Both the position numbers and the translations under genes were made by a program. The notes under the pieces are model-generated. The model was not told where the DNA came from. It made no database searches and was given only the letters and a program-made list of their open reading frames with translations. Positions 1 through 10,900 of a stretch of 37,160 bases of DNA are shown piece by piece. Position 1 is the stretch's first letter. The number at the start of each line of letters is the position of its first letter. Origin of the DNA: Paulinella micropora. Its lineage: Eukaryota > Cercozoa > Imbricatea > Euglyphida > Paulinellidae. The DNA is taken from positions 1-37,160 of the forward strand of contig WBZZ01005702.1 in assembly GCA_019918135.1 (NCBI GenBank). The letters run 5' to 3'.

Positions 1-169
1 TACGATTTCATCCGCTGCCGCTTTCGACATCACTATACAAACGCCGTGTCTTTCGACTCCCAACTCGAGAACGCTGCTTTGCTCTACAGCATTACTTTCA
101 TCGCCTTCCGTGTAACGACCCGATATGGCTCAAAATCGTCGCAAATGACACCTACTATGACCACGATTG

Positions 170-1600
170 CGGAGACATCGTGCCAGAACTAGTAACTACG
201 TGCAGTACATGAGTGGTCCTACGATTGCATTGTCGACCTGCCGCTCACCTACTTCGACGATAGTAACATCACGGTCTACTACACGGACGAAGGAGACGAA
301 CTGTTTTTGGGTTCATTTTTTAACCCTAACCACTACATGGGACAAACAGTGTGTGTAACGAAGTTCGACGGAATAGTTTCGATCGACGACGCCGCTACCC
401 GCGACTACCTTCAACAAGCACCCAACTGGAAGGCACGCCCGGACACACCGAGAATTAGGGATTCTTTCTCATGCGAATTGCGTTGGATACGTTATGAAAA
501 CGTCCCGTGGCATCTAGCCCAGTGTTTTCTTATGACCATCGCCAGCGAAACCGGAAGACGTTCAAGCAAGGAAATTCATGTGGTACACCACCCGCCTCAT
601 ACTGTCCCATGTTCGACGGATATCATCAACCCGTACTCCCGAGACAAACGTCTCCGTGGCTACCCATACGGAACCCCACTTATCCGTATGCTACCGTCAC
701 GCCACGCTCAACGACACTTCAACGTTTGGCGCACAGGCTAAGTATAATACCCTTCAACACGAAGGCCACCTCGAACACCGGTGGATCAACCTCAAGGAGT
801 TCAGGACAGAAGAAAAGCTTGACCGTTTCTACAACAGGCTACAAATGAGTACCCAAGACCTCGTGTACGAGCGATTGCTTATCCCAGAGCCTGATACCTC
901 CCATGTATTTACACTTTCTCCAGGAGAGACGCGGCGACACTACCGAATCGGACATCCCCACACCTACAGCATCCATGCTGGATTCGACGTTCAAGCATCG
1001 TCATTACACCCTTACGAGATAGTGTATTCCCCTGAGAAGTACGATGATCAACCTGATTCTTCGTCAAGCTCAAGTTCCTAATCCAGTTCGTCATCTAGCT
1101 CGAGTTCATCGTCAGGAACAATAGCCCCTGCTCAGCCCCCATCGGGCCCAGCGCCGCTACCACCGGCCCCAACACAGATGACGATTCAAAGGGCGGCGGA
1201 CAAGGCCCCTCCTCGACCTCGTCAAGCGGTTCGTCGTCAAGCAGCTTGCCGTCAACGCCGACTACGACCCAGACATCTGCGACTTCTCCTCCTCACTCAA
1301 CGACGCGACGTTCGCAACACCCTCGGAACAAGGAAAGTGTGAACTTTGCGGATTGCCCAAAAGCAACCTCTCCTCTGTCGCCTTCCGAGCATCGAGCCGC
1401 ACTTCCGACCATCGAGCCGCACTTTCAAGACGACGACTTCTCGACCATAAGTCTCGGAGTTGCCGCCAATTCAATATGCTCGCTCGGCCTGGCACTGGCT
1501 CAACTCAGAGTTTGGGCAATACGCAAAGTCAAGCTTGACAACCAAATCTGGAGCATTCTCCAGACTCCAAACAACTACGACTGCCTGTTCCTCTGACGCT
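170..1600 (+). pseudogene. Gag-like region of element 1, frame-broken
   Basis: Several overlapping open frames upstream of the reverse transcriptase read as parts of one protein. A Tyr/Trp/Arg-containing segment at 307-741 is followed, in another frame, by a segment at about 690-1078 ending in an acidic stretch and a long Ser run. A TAA at 1079-1081 interrupts the Ser run, which continues for about ten more Ser codons in the same frame and then becomes Pro/Ala-rich. Near 1338-1349 the sequence encodes CELCG, resembling the first half of a zinc knuckle, but the later His and Cys are not evident. Position before RT and lack of enzymatic motifs suggest Gag, possibly with remnants of protease; no DTG/DSG protease motif was seen. 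No single continuous frame exists. The assignment rests on position rather than on recognised homology. Confidence 0.45.
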
Positions 1601-1643
1601 TCAGACCGACATCGGCCCGCCGTTTCCACACACAGACTCCTTC

Positions 1644-2483
1644 ATGGAAGACTTCGCACAGACATGCCCCGACCCTCGCATGCTCTTTTGCACGGCATCA
1701 ACAGTCCAGGGACCCCATCCTACTCCGTGGTTCTTCATCTCTGAAAGACTTTGCCGCGACTTCCTAACCAAGCGAGCGGAACAAAAAGCGTCACCAACAG
1801 GCCCTAAGTTTCCCCCTGAAGCAGTCAACCCAAGCCTCACCAAACCCCAACAAGACCAACTCTGGGCCCTCATCCGCGAATTCGACCACATCTTTCAAGA
1901 CAAGGCAGGCATCTTCAAACATACTGTCGTGTCCCTTCGACTCAAACCGAATGCCAAACCAGTTGCAGTCCCATGCCCGCGCTGGACTCCGGCAGTGGGC
2001 GAATATCTTTCTAGCTGGGCCACGGATGTCCTCAGCGCCGGCACATGGAGCTACGCCTCCCCTCAATGCGCAGGTCTTCCAAAACTGGATCATTACCGAG
2101 AACGATTCGCCGGCTGGCACTATCTCAGCTCCATCGACATGGCAGACGGCTTCTCCCACCTTCGCCTGAGCCCAGACGATGACAGCCGAGATGTTTTAGC
2201 CGTGTGGACCCCTCAAGGTCTATTGGTCCCCAACTTTATGCCTCAAGGTGTACATCGTGCCCCCGGCGATTTCCAACGTGCGATCGAGAAGACATTCCAA
2301 TCACTCCCCTTTTGGAACAAGCCGCCCCCAGCTATTTCTATTGCAGGCGCCTATCTCGACGACGTTACTGCTCGTGCAAACGACTTTCAAACACACCTGA
2401 ACCAAATTCGTGGTATATTCTCAAGTATGGACACCTCCGGCCTTCATCCGATCGGCGCGCAAACTCCGCTTGGGATATCATGA
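1644..2483 (+). CDS. pol: Reverse transcriptase domain, element 1
   Basis: The 279-codon frame encodes the palm and fingers of a Ty3/gypsy reverse transcriptase. Visible motifs in order are a segment before the fingers (QDQLWALIREFDHIFQD), the motif A region YLSSIDMADGFSHLRLSP with its catalytic Asp, the motif B region APGDFQRAI, and motif C as YLDD at 2352-2363. The enzyme would copy element RNA into cDNA. A plausible upstream start is the ATG at 1644, but in the native element this is probably internal to a Gag-Pol polyprotein. The frame runs out at 2483, while the thumb and connection continue in another frame from about 2440, indicating a single frameshift. Catalytic residues appear intact. 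Confidence 0.85.
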   Translation: MEDFAQTCPDPRMLFCTASTVQGPHPTPWFFISERLCRDFLTKRAEQKASPTGPKFPPEAVNPSLTKPQQDQLWALIREFDHIFQDKAGIFKHTVVSLRLKPNAKPVAVPCPRWTPAVGEYLSSWATDVLSAGTWSYASPQCAGLPKLDHYRERFAGWHYLSSIDMADGFSHLRLSPDDDSRDVLAVWTPQGLLVPNFMPQGVHRAPGDFQRAIEKTFQSLPFWNKPPPAISIAGAYLDDVTARANDFQTHLNQIRGIFSSMDTSGLHPIGAQTPLGIS

Positions 2484-2940
2484 ACTGACAATACTCGGCA
2501 AGAAGTGTAGTAAGAAAGGCATCGCCGCTGACACAGCGAAGATCGACGCCATCCTCCGAATGGCTGATCCCTCCAATGTGTCTGAAGTTCGATCCGTTCT
2601 GGGTATGACCAACTTCATACAGGCCCACATCCCCGACTACTCCCGCCTTGTATCACCTCTTACGAACATGCTCAAGTCCACTCACGCCCGACCAGCAGGT
2701 CAACCCTACCTCCATCGGGAAGAGCGGAAATGTATGAAGAAGCTCCGCCGCGTGCTTACTACGCTTCCCGTCCTGGCCAAGTACGAGTCTTCTCACCATC
2801 TTTGCCTTCGGACGGATGCCAGCCAAATAGGTATCGGTGGCCCCCTCCACACTGGCCCTGACCGCGACGCCCCGGTTATCCAATACTTTTCTCTCGAGTT
2901 CACAGACACGCAAACCCGCTGGGCGACCTACAGTGCCGCT
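2410..2940 (+). CDS. pol: RT thumb/connection and RNase H N-terminal half, element 1
   Basis: This frame continues from the RT palm after a frameshift. It contains the RT thumb signature typical of Ty3/gypsy (EVRSVLGMTNFIQAHIPDYS, followed by SRLVSPLTNMLK) and then the RNase H start LCLRTDASQIGIGG, whose Asp is the first metal-binding residue. The frame stays open to 3135, but after about 2935 the protein reads sensibly only in the next frame, so the open tail to 3135 is a shadow. RNase H would degrade the RNA strand of the RNA:DNA hybrid. The junction with the downstream frame lies near 2935-2940. Confidence 0.75.
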
Positions 2941-4838
2941 ACTACATCGTTGCCAGCGACCATGAACGCACTATCGTCACCGATCACCTGCCACTCCTGT
3001 GGTTATGGCACGCTCGCAGCCCCATGGTCGTCGGATGGGTTCTGGAAAATCTTCAGACGATCCGCTTTAAGGTCGAATACCTCCCCGGTAAACAAAACCT
3101 CTTTCCGGTTGGATTGTCCCCTGTCCCCTGCGTAAGCCCAGGCGCCCCGACTCTCATTGGTGAAGCCGAAGCCACCCTACAGCTCCTCGCAACCATTCCA
3201 CTGCCCAAAGCAGGCTCTACTCTCTGGCTCGCCGTCGAAGGCACACATGCTGCTTTGGAAACGAAACTCAAGTCTCTCTCCTGCCGCATCATCCGCGCTG
3301 GCCCAACACTACGAAGCATTCAAGCCCTGTGGGATCTAGCTATTGACATCCCCTCCGCTGAACGCTCTCCGGCCGTCGCACGTGACATGTTCGCCCTTCG
3401 TAAGCCATTTGCCCTGCTCATGCCGCAAGACCTCGTCCACTGCGTTCCGGACGATACACTCCCACAAGAGGCAGTCGAGACGTGTCATAAGATTTTATTT
3501 CTTGACGACAACTTAGTGTGGCTAGTCTTTGGCCTCGGCATGGAACAACATTATATATACCATCTTGTCGCTACTTCGCACGCTCCTCGCGTCACGCGCC
3601 AACAAATCATGGACGCACAACGACAAGACACCCTCACAGCCCCTCTCTGGACCGATGAAGTCTCTACCGTCTCCGCCGGATCAACAGAATTGACTCTTCG
3701 TCAGGGCCTTGCCGTCCTCGCCGACGCCAAACAGTCAACACTGAAGATCTACGTTCCAGAAGAGCTGCGCCGCCCGCTGATCAACTACGCCAACGTGATG
3801 CAGAATCACACCAAAACGCCGACACTCGTCCCCTTCATCAAGGAGCGGTATATTTGGTTCCGTACCGACGGCATGTATATTATGCATGCTGATGTCCTCG
3901 CCGCCCTCCGTGACTGCCACTTTTGCCAACTGGTCCACGCCCGCCTCACTCTCAACCACGGTCGCTACTCTTCGCTGAAGTGGAGCAGTCAAGGTCAAGG
4001 CATCGGCATCGATCATATGCACGTCGGCATTCCGGGCGTTGCTTTTCAATATATCCTGACGATCATCGATCTCTTCTCAGGATTTCTTCAATTTATCCCC
4101 TGCATTTCTACCGCAGCCGAAGAAACCGTTGAGATCATCCTCAACCGATGGGCTTACATTTTTGGTTTTCCGGAGTCCATCTTCTCCGACTACCACAGCT
4201 CATTTGTAGGTACATTAGCCAAACGCTTCTGCAGTGAGGCCGGCCTCGACTGGCTGACCACCGCACCCTACTCACACCATCAACTCGGCTTCGTGGAATG
4301 CCGGCACAAGGCGATCCGCACCGCAATTCAATCTCTACCCAAGGCAGACAAATCGAACTGGCCCAGCATCATCCCGTCCCTCTCGTTCGCCCAGAACACC
4401 TATGTGTCCACGGCTACAGGTACAACCGCCTTTGAGGGTATGTTGGCACGCAAACCTCGATGCACACTGGACTTTTTCGATTCCTCGGAGATCATTACTG
4501 CCCGCGCCTCCGCCTCAAGCGCCGCTCTCGACGCTTCCTCTACGCTTTCGCTTCAATCTTCAGAGCAGATCGAACTACTACGCCGCGCTCGCGCTGCAGT
4601 CACGGCGTATATCAGCACGTATACAGACGTCTCCCGCGCCCGATCTGTTGCTCAGAAGAACAAGGGCCGCCGCAAAGCAGTTAAGGAGTGGAAGGTTGGC
4701 GACACCGTCACCGTCTACCGCCCTAAACCCTCAAAGCAAGGCATCCCCGCCTCGTCTGTTCTTCAGTTCGACGGCCCCTACACGATGTTAGAGCAGGTCA
4801 ACTATAACTGCTTTAAACTCCGCCACCTCAAGCAATAG
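2941..4838 (+). CDS. pol: RNase H C-terminal half and integrase, element 1
   Basis: From about 2941 the frame reads RYYIVASDHE, then IVTDHLPLLWLWHARSP, the last conserved Asp region of RNase H, and continues without a stop into the integrase. The integrase core has all three acidic residues: Asp in IDHMHVG, Asp in SDYHSSFVG and Glu in GFVECRHKAI. The upstream zinc-binding part shows C-x2-C as DCHFCQL; the His pair is less clear. The C-terminal part (EWKVGDTVTVYRPKP, then FDGPYTMLEQV) matches the SH3-like fold that follows the core in Ty3/gypsy integrases. The integrase joins element cDNA to the host chromosome. The frame stops at a TAG (4836-4838) just after the GPY region, and coding continues in another frame. 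Confidence 0.85.
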
Positions 4839-4842
4839 GATA

Positions 4843-5356
4843 TTGAAACGGATCGACCGTTCATATCTCTCTCCGTACACTGCCCCCACTGATGGCGTCA
4901 CCCCGCTCAACCCAGTTGCAGTGGACGACTACGATGACGACACTGTCAACTACACCACTGGTGAAGTCGTTGCTTTCATCGACCGTAACCAAGCCAAACT
5001 TGGCACTGTTTTGGACGAGGATCCGGAAGACGAGGAGGATGACCTCGTGGTCCATCAGCTTGGTATCACCTCGGACACAAACCCCCCTTTTCCGCCCCAT
5101 CTACGAAGACACAAAGGACAAAGCTACCATTTACAGTTGGAGTAAACCCCTGACTTTCTGGAAGCGCCTCCTCTTCGATATCACCAACGATCCAGTCGTT
5201 CATCGACACATCGCATGGCGTCCCTTCAAAAAGATCAAGGACAAAGGCCGACTCTCCGCTAACGTTCTTAAGCGTCTTCGAGGTACCCTCATCACCGGCG
5301 AATCCTTCCCGCTTCATGTCTTCCAGAAGGGCAAGCAAGCTCAGTCCAAGGAGTAG
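4843..5356 (+). CDS. C-terminal tail of element 1 polyprotein
   Basis: After the TAG at 4836-4838 the protein continues in a shifted frame (LKRIDRSYLSPYTAPTDG), runs through an acidic patch (DDYDDDTV, later DEDPEDEEDD), and then moves near 5095 into a third frame (PIYEDTKDKATIYSWSKPL, then TGESFPLHVFQK) ending at TAG 5354-5356. In Ty3/gypsy elements the integrase tail often carries a chromodomain or another targeting module. The aromatic/acidic composition would allow that, but I do not recognise a chromodomain signature. Two frame changes in 500 bases make the exact end uncertain. Confidence 0.5.
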
Positions 5357-6677
5357 CCACCCCCTATCACTCTCAAGTGGGTTTTACCCATCGTAATGGC
5401 TTCACCCGCCCCCTTGCCCAGCGCTTTTCCCACTTGAACCGTCATCGTCCCTAGAAATATTACGCCATGACCGGCGTACCCATGTAAGTCCTTGATCGCC
5501 TCTTGTGCATGCAGGTCAACGATTATTCTCACCGAACTTGAGCCCCTCAGTGGTTATATCGGCACGGCATACTTGGTGCTTCATTGATTCATCTCGGCTT
5601 TGTGATCCCGGCCACCTAATTTTCTACGGTTCGACATCGCCTCCCGATATCAACGCTCGCTACTGCGCCTCAATTGTCCCAGTCCCTGCAAATCATGGAT
5701 ATCCGGCCCCGGCTGATCATCATCCGCATTGCGCAAGTATAGAGGCACCACTCTTCTACTCTCCAATGGTTTAAGAGATTCACCCACCTCTCTTTTTCCT
5801 TTTTGACACATTTTTTTTGGTGAGACAACATACTTCGTTCGTTAATCGCTCATTCTGTACGCAACTCAACTCAACCGTTAGGTCTGGGGGGGAGGGGGGA
5901 GGGGGGAGGGGGGGGGGGAAGGGGAGCTATCAGACTGAGCACCTTAACGACCGGCCAAAACCTTTACCGTTGATAAGACACTTTTTGACCGGCTCATTAG
6001 ATTCTCCTCTGCACGACGTTTTGAGTTCACTAACTAGTTTTCGATTTCGTTCAGAAATGATTTCAAACGATCAGTTCAAAGTTCTTTTTAGCTATTGCCA
6101 TTTTTCCTGTTCATATTACCTTTTCTCCCGATTGCCCTGTGAAAACGCTTTACGGTAAATTTGTGAACAAGGACGGGAAAACACAATATCAAACTTGTCG
6201 GAAGTTCCGTTGCCAGTCATTTTCGCCTTGAGGCCCTTGAGGCTTCCCACATCAATTTGGGGAATTTTCAAGTCCAACAACCCGACAACTATCCGTCTAT
6301 GACTGTTAACTTGAAGACTCGCGACACTATCCGTTTGAGAACAGGAGACCTCACAATCTACATTCTACACTTGATCGTACGTTGCACCCAAGCCTGCAAT
6401 GAGTTCGAAATTATGTAAATAAACGAAGTGACCTCTCTACTATTTACTTGTATTTCACCTGCTCACTCTGAGTCAGGACTCAAAGCAGCCATAGTGTTCT
6501 TATTAAGAGTTCGTTGTATCTGCCTACTTGAAGAGTTGTACACAAACTCACAAAACCCACAACAAGTAGCGCTGGAAACGAAAAGGAAAGTCTTGAACCG
6601 GTCCGGAGGAACGAAAACATTCAGGCAAAATTAAAACAATTAAACAAACTGCTCAATTTAATGAAAAAAGTACTTTT
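5357..6677. other. Non-coding interval with putative 3' LTR of element 1
   Basis: No convincing protein-coding frame is seen; the open frames here are short and of mixed composition. It contains the G-rich tract at 5886-5926 and then about 700 bases of moderate GC that could be 3' LTR plus flank. Because the 5' LTR lies outside the window, LTR borders and terminal TG...CA cannot be tested. Confidence 0.4.
5886..5926 (+). repeat. G-rich polypurine tract
   Basis: About 41 bases consist only of G with a few A, arranged as G-runs separated by single A's. It lies about 530 bases after the last pol codon, on the element sense strand, where a polypurine tract primes plus-strand synthesis. It could also fold as a G-quadruplex. 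The PPT role is inferred from position only. Confidence 0.4.
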
Positions 6678-6721
6678 GAAAAATATGACATATTTCAAAA
6701 ACAGTGCCCGAATCAAGTGCA

Positions 6722-7983
6722 TTACTTGGTAGCAGCAGGCAGAGCGGGGGCACCTTTGTTCACCATGTGATGCCAACCGTTGTGGCACTCTTTGGAGCCG
6801 AGAAGGAACCCTCCGCGAACCAGCCATCCGGCATCTTGCAATCGCCTTCCTCTACGCCGCAATAGAAATCGCGTTGCTTGTACTCAGCTTTCCCATCCGG
6901 CAGCGCGGCGCCGGTCTTCTATTTCCCTTTGTGAACCGTGCTGTTGCATTTCTTGCAAATGGCATTGGGTCCCGCACGTTAAACGTGACCTCGTACACGC
7001 AGCAGGTGGCGTGGACAGAGACTTGATTCCTCCACTGTAACCTTTCTTGGCAAGGGTCGCGTCGACCTTCCCGTCGTCACTGTCTTCCAAGTCTTCTTCT
7101 TTTTCTTCCTCCTTCTTCTCAGGGACCTCTTCTTCAGCGGCTTCCTTGGGCTTCCTGCCCTTTTTAGCAGGAGGCTCCAAAAACTTGCGCACACGATCCT
7201 TGGCGTTTTGAAATTAAGCAGTATCAATGTCCAAGCCAGTGACGATCATGTTGGCCTGGAGGGCGCCGATGACCTCCGAGCCAGAGCCCATGCAAGCAAC
7301 CAACACCTTGCTCTGCGGGGAAGAACATCAGAGAGGATTTGTTTAGACAACTCTGTGGGTTTTTCAAACACGTTGGCTCGTTCGTCCGGTTGCCTAGTAA
7401 CTTTCTGTTTTCTGGTTGGTACCGGAACAACGTAACGTTGTGACGTTCAAGCGGGTTCCTGGCGAGATTGAGCGTAAATACAGCCTGTGATGGGTAGAAC
7501 GCAACCATGATGCACTCCACTGCCTTGATCCACTTCTGGACGTGTCCCTGGTAGTTGTGGAGCTCCTTGTACCAGAACATAGGCTCGATTGTTTTGTATA
7601 TAGTTACACTGATCCAAAGCTTCGACCAAGAAGTTGTACTGAGACAGATGATGATGGAAAACGACGATGCGTATGCGCCTGCTAGGATTGCCGACAACAC
7701 CGAACTGGTTTAGCAATTTGACGATCCTCTCCTTGTTGATTTCAGTAGTGTCAACAACAAGGTCGGAAATGTTGTAAGGAAGGTCAGCGTAAAGCAGGTT
7801 TGAAACAAACAAGACACAAACACAAGGAATGCAAAAAAAAAAGGCATATTTTCAATTGAGGGAAAAGTCAGGGAGACCAAACTTGCCAACCGCGAGCACA
7901 GCGTTGGTGGCCATGTTGAACATGTCCTGCACCAGAATCGTAGCGTAGCCGAAATGGATCTGCTGATCTTCAGAGACAGATGC
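6722..7983 (-). CDS. Methyltransferase catalytic half and Cys/His-rich C-terminus
   Basis: From 7983 the exon reads ASVSEDQQIHFGYATILVQD, is interrupted by a T-rich intron-like stretch containing another palindrome (about 7839-7853), and resumes with LLYADLPYNISDLVVDTTEI, the catalytic motif. A frame change near 7600 leads to MFWYKELHNYQGHVQKW, then, after an intron ending CCCCGCAG (7313), the SAM motif VLVACMGSGSEVIGALQ. A TAA (7214-7216) lies in GLDIDTA-stop-FQNAKDR. A Lys/Glu-rich hinge follows, then in another frame a Cys/His-rich tail: ICKKCNSTVHKGK-stop-KTGAAL, YCGVEEGDC and KECHNGWHHMV, which could bind zinc. The final stop is TAA at 6722-6724, two codons before a TGA. The intron acceptor before LLYAD reads TTTCAA rather than TTTCAG, possibly inactivated. 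Confidence 0.6.
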
Positions 7984-10900
7984 CTGTCAAAAAATCCGAA
8001 AAAAAAGGCATATTTCAAAAACAAAGTCTTCACGAGCATGAAAACAAGATGTCTCAGAACCTATGGCTGTTCAACTTCTTCGCCAAGGGCACGTTTGACC
8101 GCTGCCTGTATCCAGGTCTTCACGTAAGCTTCCAGATTCTCAGGGAGAGCGCGCTCCCTCTTTCTCTTCAAGTAGAGGATGTCCACAGTGCGATTAATGA
8201 TTTTCCTGCCTGTTTCGTCGTCAAGCTGCAGGACGAAATCAACAAGGCCATCCCAGTTCTTGGAGACGCAAAAAACCGTCGATGTCGAAAACCCCCATGT
8301 TGTCAGCAAGTATCAGGATCAAGTCGCGCAGCGACATCAGGCAGACGTACTTCTTCTGCTCCAAAAAAAACCTCTTCATGGTTTGCTTCACTTCGCCTGC
8401 CTTACCTTCTTTGAGGTCCTCAATCAATTGTTGCATTTCTTCCACTAGACCGGGCTTGTCCTTGCGGATCCAGTGAAGTTCGTTGATGCTGTCGATGATT
8501 GCCTGGTTCTTAGGCATGTCAGCGCGAACGCCACCAGGGCAAACAAGCTTCAACCAGCACTTCCAAAGATCACCGGTGTTCGAAGAGACGTAAGTCCGCA
8601 TTGAACCGAAAGTCGGCAAATTGATGTTGTGGGAAAGGGCGAAGTCCTTCTTCCTGGATGTGGTCAGAAACTTTCTGACGGAAGCATCTTTCTGGTCATT
8701 GAGACGAGGCTCAGCAATACCAGCATAACCTTGATCGTGCGCAGAAATGCAGTTTTCACCGAATGTGTTTTTACGGTGGACGTCAGCAACAATGTTCTCG
8801 AAGGCGCCAAGAAAACTGACGGATGAACGACCTGCATCGTTCCAACGAACGAAACGAAGAGCTTCAAGGTGAATTACTTGGAATTTTAGGTTCTGAGGTT
8901 CGACTGTGTAAAGGTGCTGCATTGCATGGCTGGAATGAAGCCCAACGATCGCTTGAAGAGAAAACTTCCGGATCCCCTCCTGGATAGCCTAAGATTGCGA
9001 AAAAGTTTTTGATCAGGCCCTGGCCCTCGATTGGCAAGCTCGTGAAGTCCATCTTGGGCGTTTCCTTTTCTTCAAGCCCTGCCTGATTCCACAAAGCCTG
9101 AAAGTCCTTGAAGGTTTTCTCGTCCATGAAAGGAGGGGAATCCAATAGAGGATTGTCAGAATCGTCCAGCCCAAGCTCTCCAGGATTGACAACTTCGCGC
9201 GAATCTTTCAACCAACCGACCCACTGGATCTTCTTGGGATCCTGAGACTTGCGAAAATTTTCGACGAGTTGGTTGACATGGTCTTGGTCGAGTGCACGAT
9301 CAGTGACAGCCCTGTGAGGTTGGGTAGCGATGGCGTCCGGAATGGCCTCCACGTTTTTGTAAGTCATGCTGGCCAGGGCTTTGGTGGCTTCCTTCATCTT
9401 CAGTCTGGTGTCTGCAAAAGAACAAAAGAAAAAAGGAGATTTTTTTTTGCAACAAAAGAACAAAAGAAAAAAGGGCTGACCCTTGATTACTCATTCTTTT
9501 CAACTGCCTGCTTTTCAGCGTCGGAGATATTCCTGCCCAAGCCCTTTTCCCCATTCATCTTGCGCTTCTTCTCGGCTGGTTCTAACACTTCCGGCGAGGC
9601 CTCAGGTTTGCGCTTTCCAGATGGTTCAGGTGTGGAGGCTGAAGAAGAAGACGACGCCGGAGACAGGGGACCCTGGGCTGCGGGAGAAGACGACGAGGAC
9701 GAAGGGGCTGTCGAGGCAGTGGCGGAGGTGCTCTTGGCCTGAGGCGTGGTGGGTCCAACCGCCGTCTTGGGCTGCCTTTTGGTCGAGGGGATGGTTCGTA
9801 ATGGAGTGGACGTTGAGGAACTGCTCGATGAAGAGCTCGAAGAACTACTCGACGAAGAGCTCGAAGGCTGTGTGTCAGCAGAGGCTACAGATGCGGGGCT
9901 TTGGGGCCTGCCTGCAGCTAGCTGAGCAGAAACACGACGAGCCATGGCACTGTCGGCGGGTGCATCTTCCTTTTGGGTTTCGGTTTTCGTAATGTCAGTA
10001 GCTCCAACACTGCTCTCAGAACTCTCAACGCGGGATGCAGAACGAGCAAGAGAATTGCTGGGATGGAAAACAGAGGCAGGGTCAACCGGGGGACACTGCG
10101 AATCAGCGATTGTCTCCTTGACCTCCTGCTTGCAACCATCCTAAGTTAAAAAATATGGCATTTTTCAACAAGACAATTATGACATCGTGGTTGAAGACGT
10201 GACTCTGATGAAAAATATGCCATATTTTTTAGAAACGGAAAAACAAAAACGAAGTGGAACAAAGAATCGTGAGACATTCAAGCTCAAAAGAAAAATATGG
10301 CATATTTTTGGTTTGAAGACCTCAGCACCATGATCCATCACTTGTTGACAGCTTTTGACATAAGAGTTCACAGCCCCTACAACCAGGAACAAAAGAAAAA
10401 AATCATAGTGACCCAAACCCAAAAACAGAGTTTGGGCAAGCATGGCCGCCATGAACTCACGTGTTTAAATTCAAGCAACAACTACTACAGCAGACACAAA
10501 GCAACATTGTCAGCAAAAACTAGAACAAAGGAGAGAGCTTGCTGACTTGTAGGAGCTGCCTGCTTTGCATCTTGCGACAAGATGTCGTACAGCTTCTCGT
10601 CCCAGGTCACACCCTCTTCAGGCCAGCCCTCAAAGTAAGCTTCAGTCAGGCACAGTTCATCCATCAAGGCAAACATCTTGAACTCTCCACCTTGATCTTT
10701 GCTTGCGTCACTTACAAACACCTGGATGTTCCAAACTCGAGGGCTGAAGTTGTAAACAGTAGCACCTCTTTGCTTACAGTCAAATCTCCACACCAAACCG
10801 AGATCGATTTTGCCCTCGACTCGACCCGTGTGCTCAGTCTCATGCTCTCCTCCAAACTCCAGGAGAGAGACAGCAAGCTGCAACTCAGGTGTGATCCACC

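Larger units (their letters stand above)
1..5940 (+). mobile_element. Element 1: Ty3/gypsy-like LTR retroelement, 5' end outside window
   Basis: The plus strand carries, in order, a Gag-like region, reverse transcriptase, RNase H, integrase and a C-terminal tail. RT-RNase H-integrase order is diagnostic of the Ty3/gypsy (Metaviridae) class; copia elements place integrase before RT. The left end is cut by the window edge, so the 5' LTR and PBS are not visible and LTR identity cannot be checked. A G-rich purine run at 5886-5926 is where a polypurine tract and the start of a 3' LTR would be expected, which is why the right border is set near 5940; that border is inferred. The coding sequence changes frame at least five times, so the copy is either non-autonomous or affected by assembly indels. 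Base composition is more GC-rich than the 15-19 kb region. Confidence 0.85.

Noticed and set aside
1079..1081. TAA in the Ser run of element 1 as further evidence for Gln recoding
   Set aside because: It sits in a low-complexity Ser run where TCA-to-TAA is as likely and no conserved context exists.
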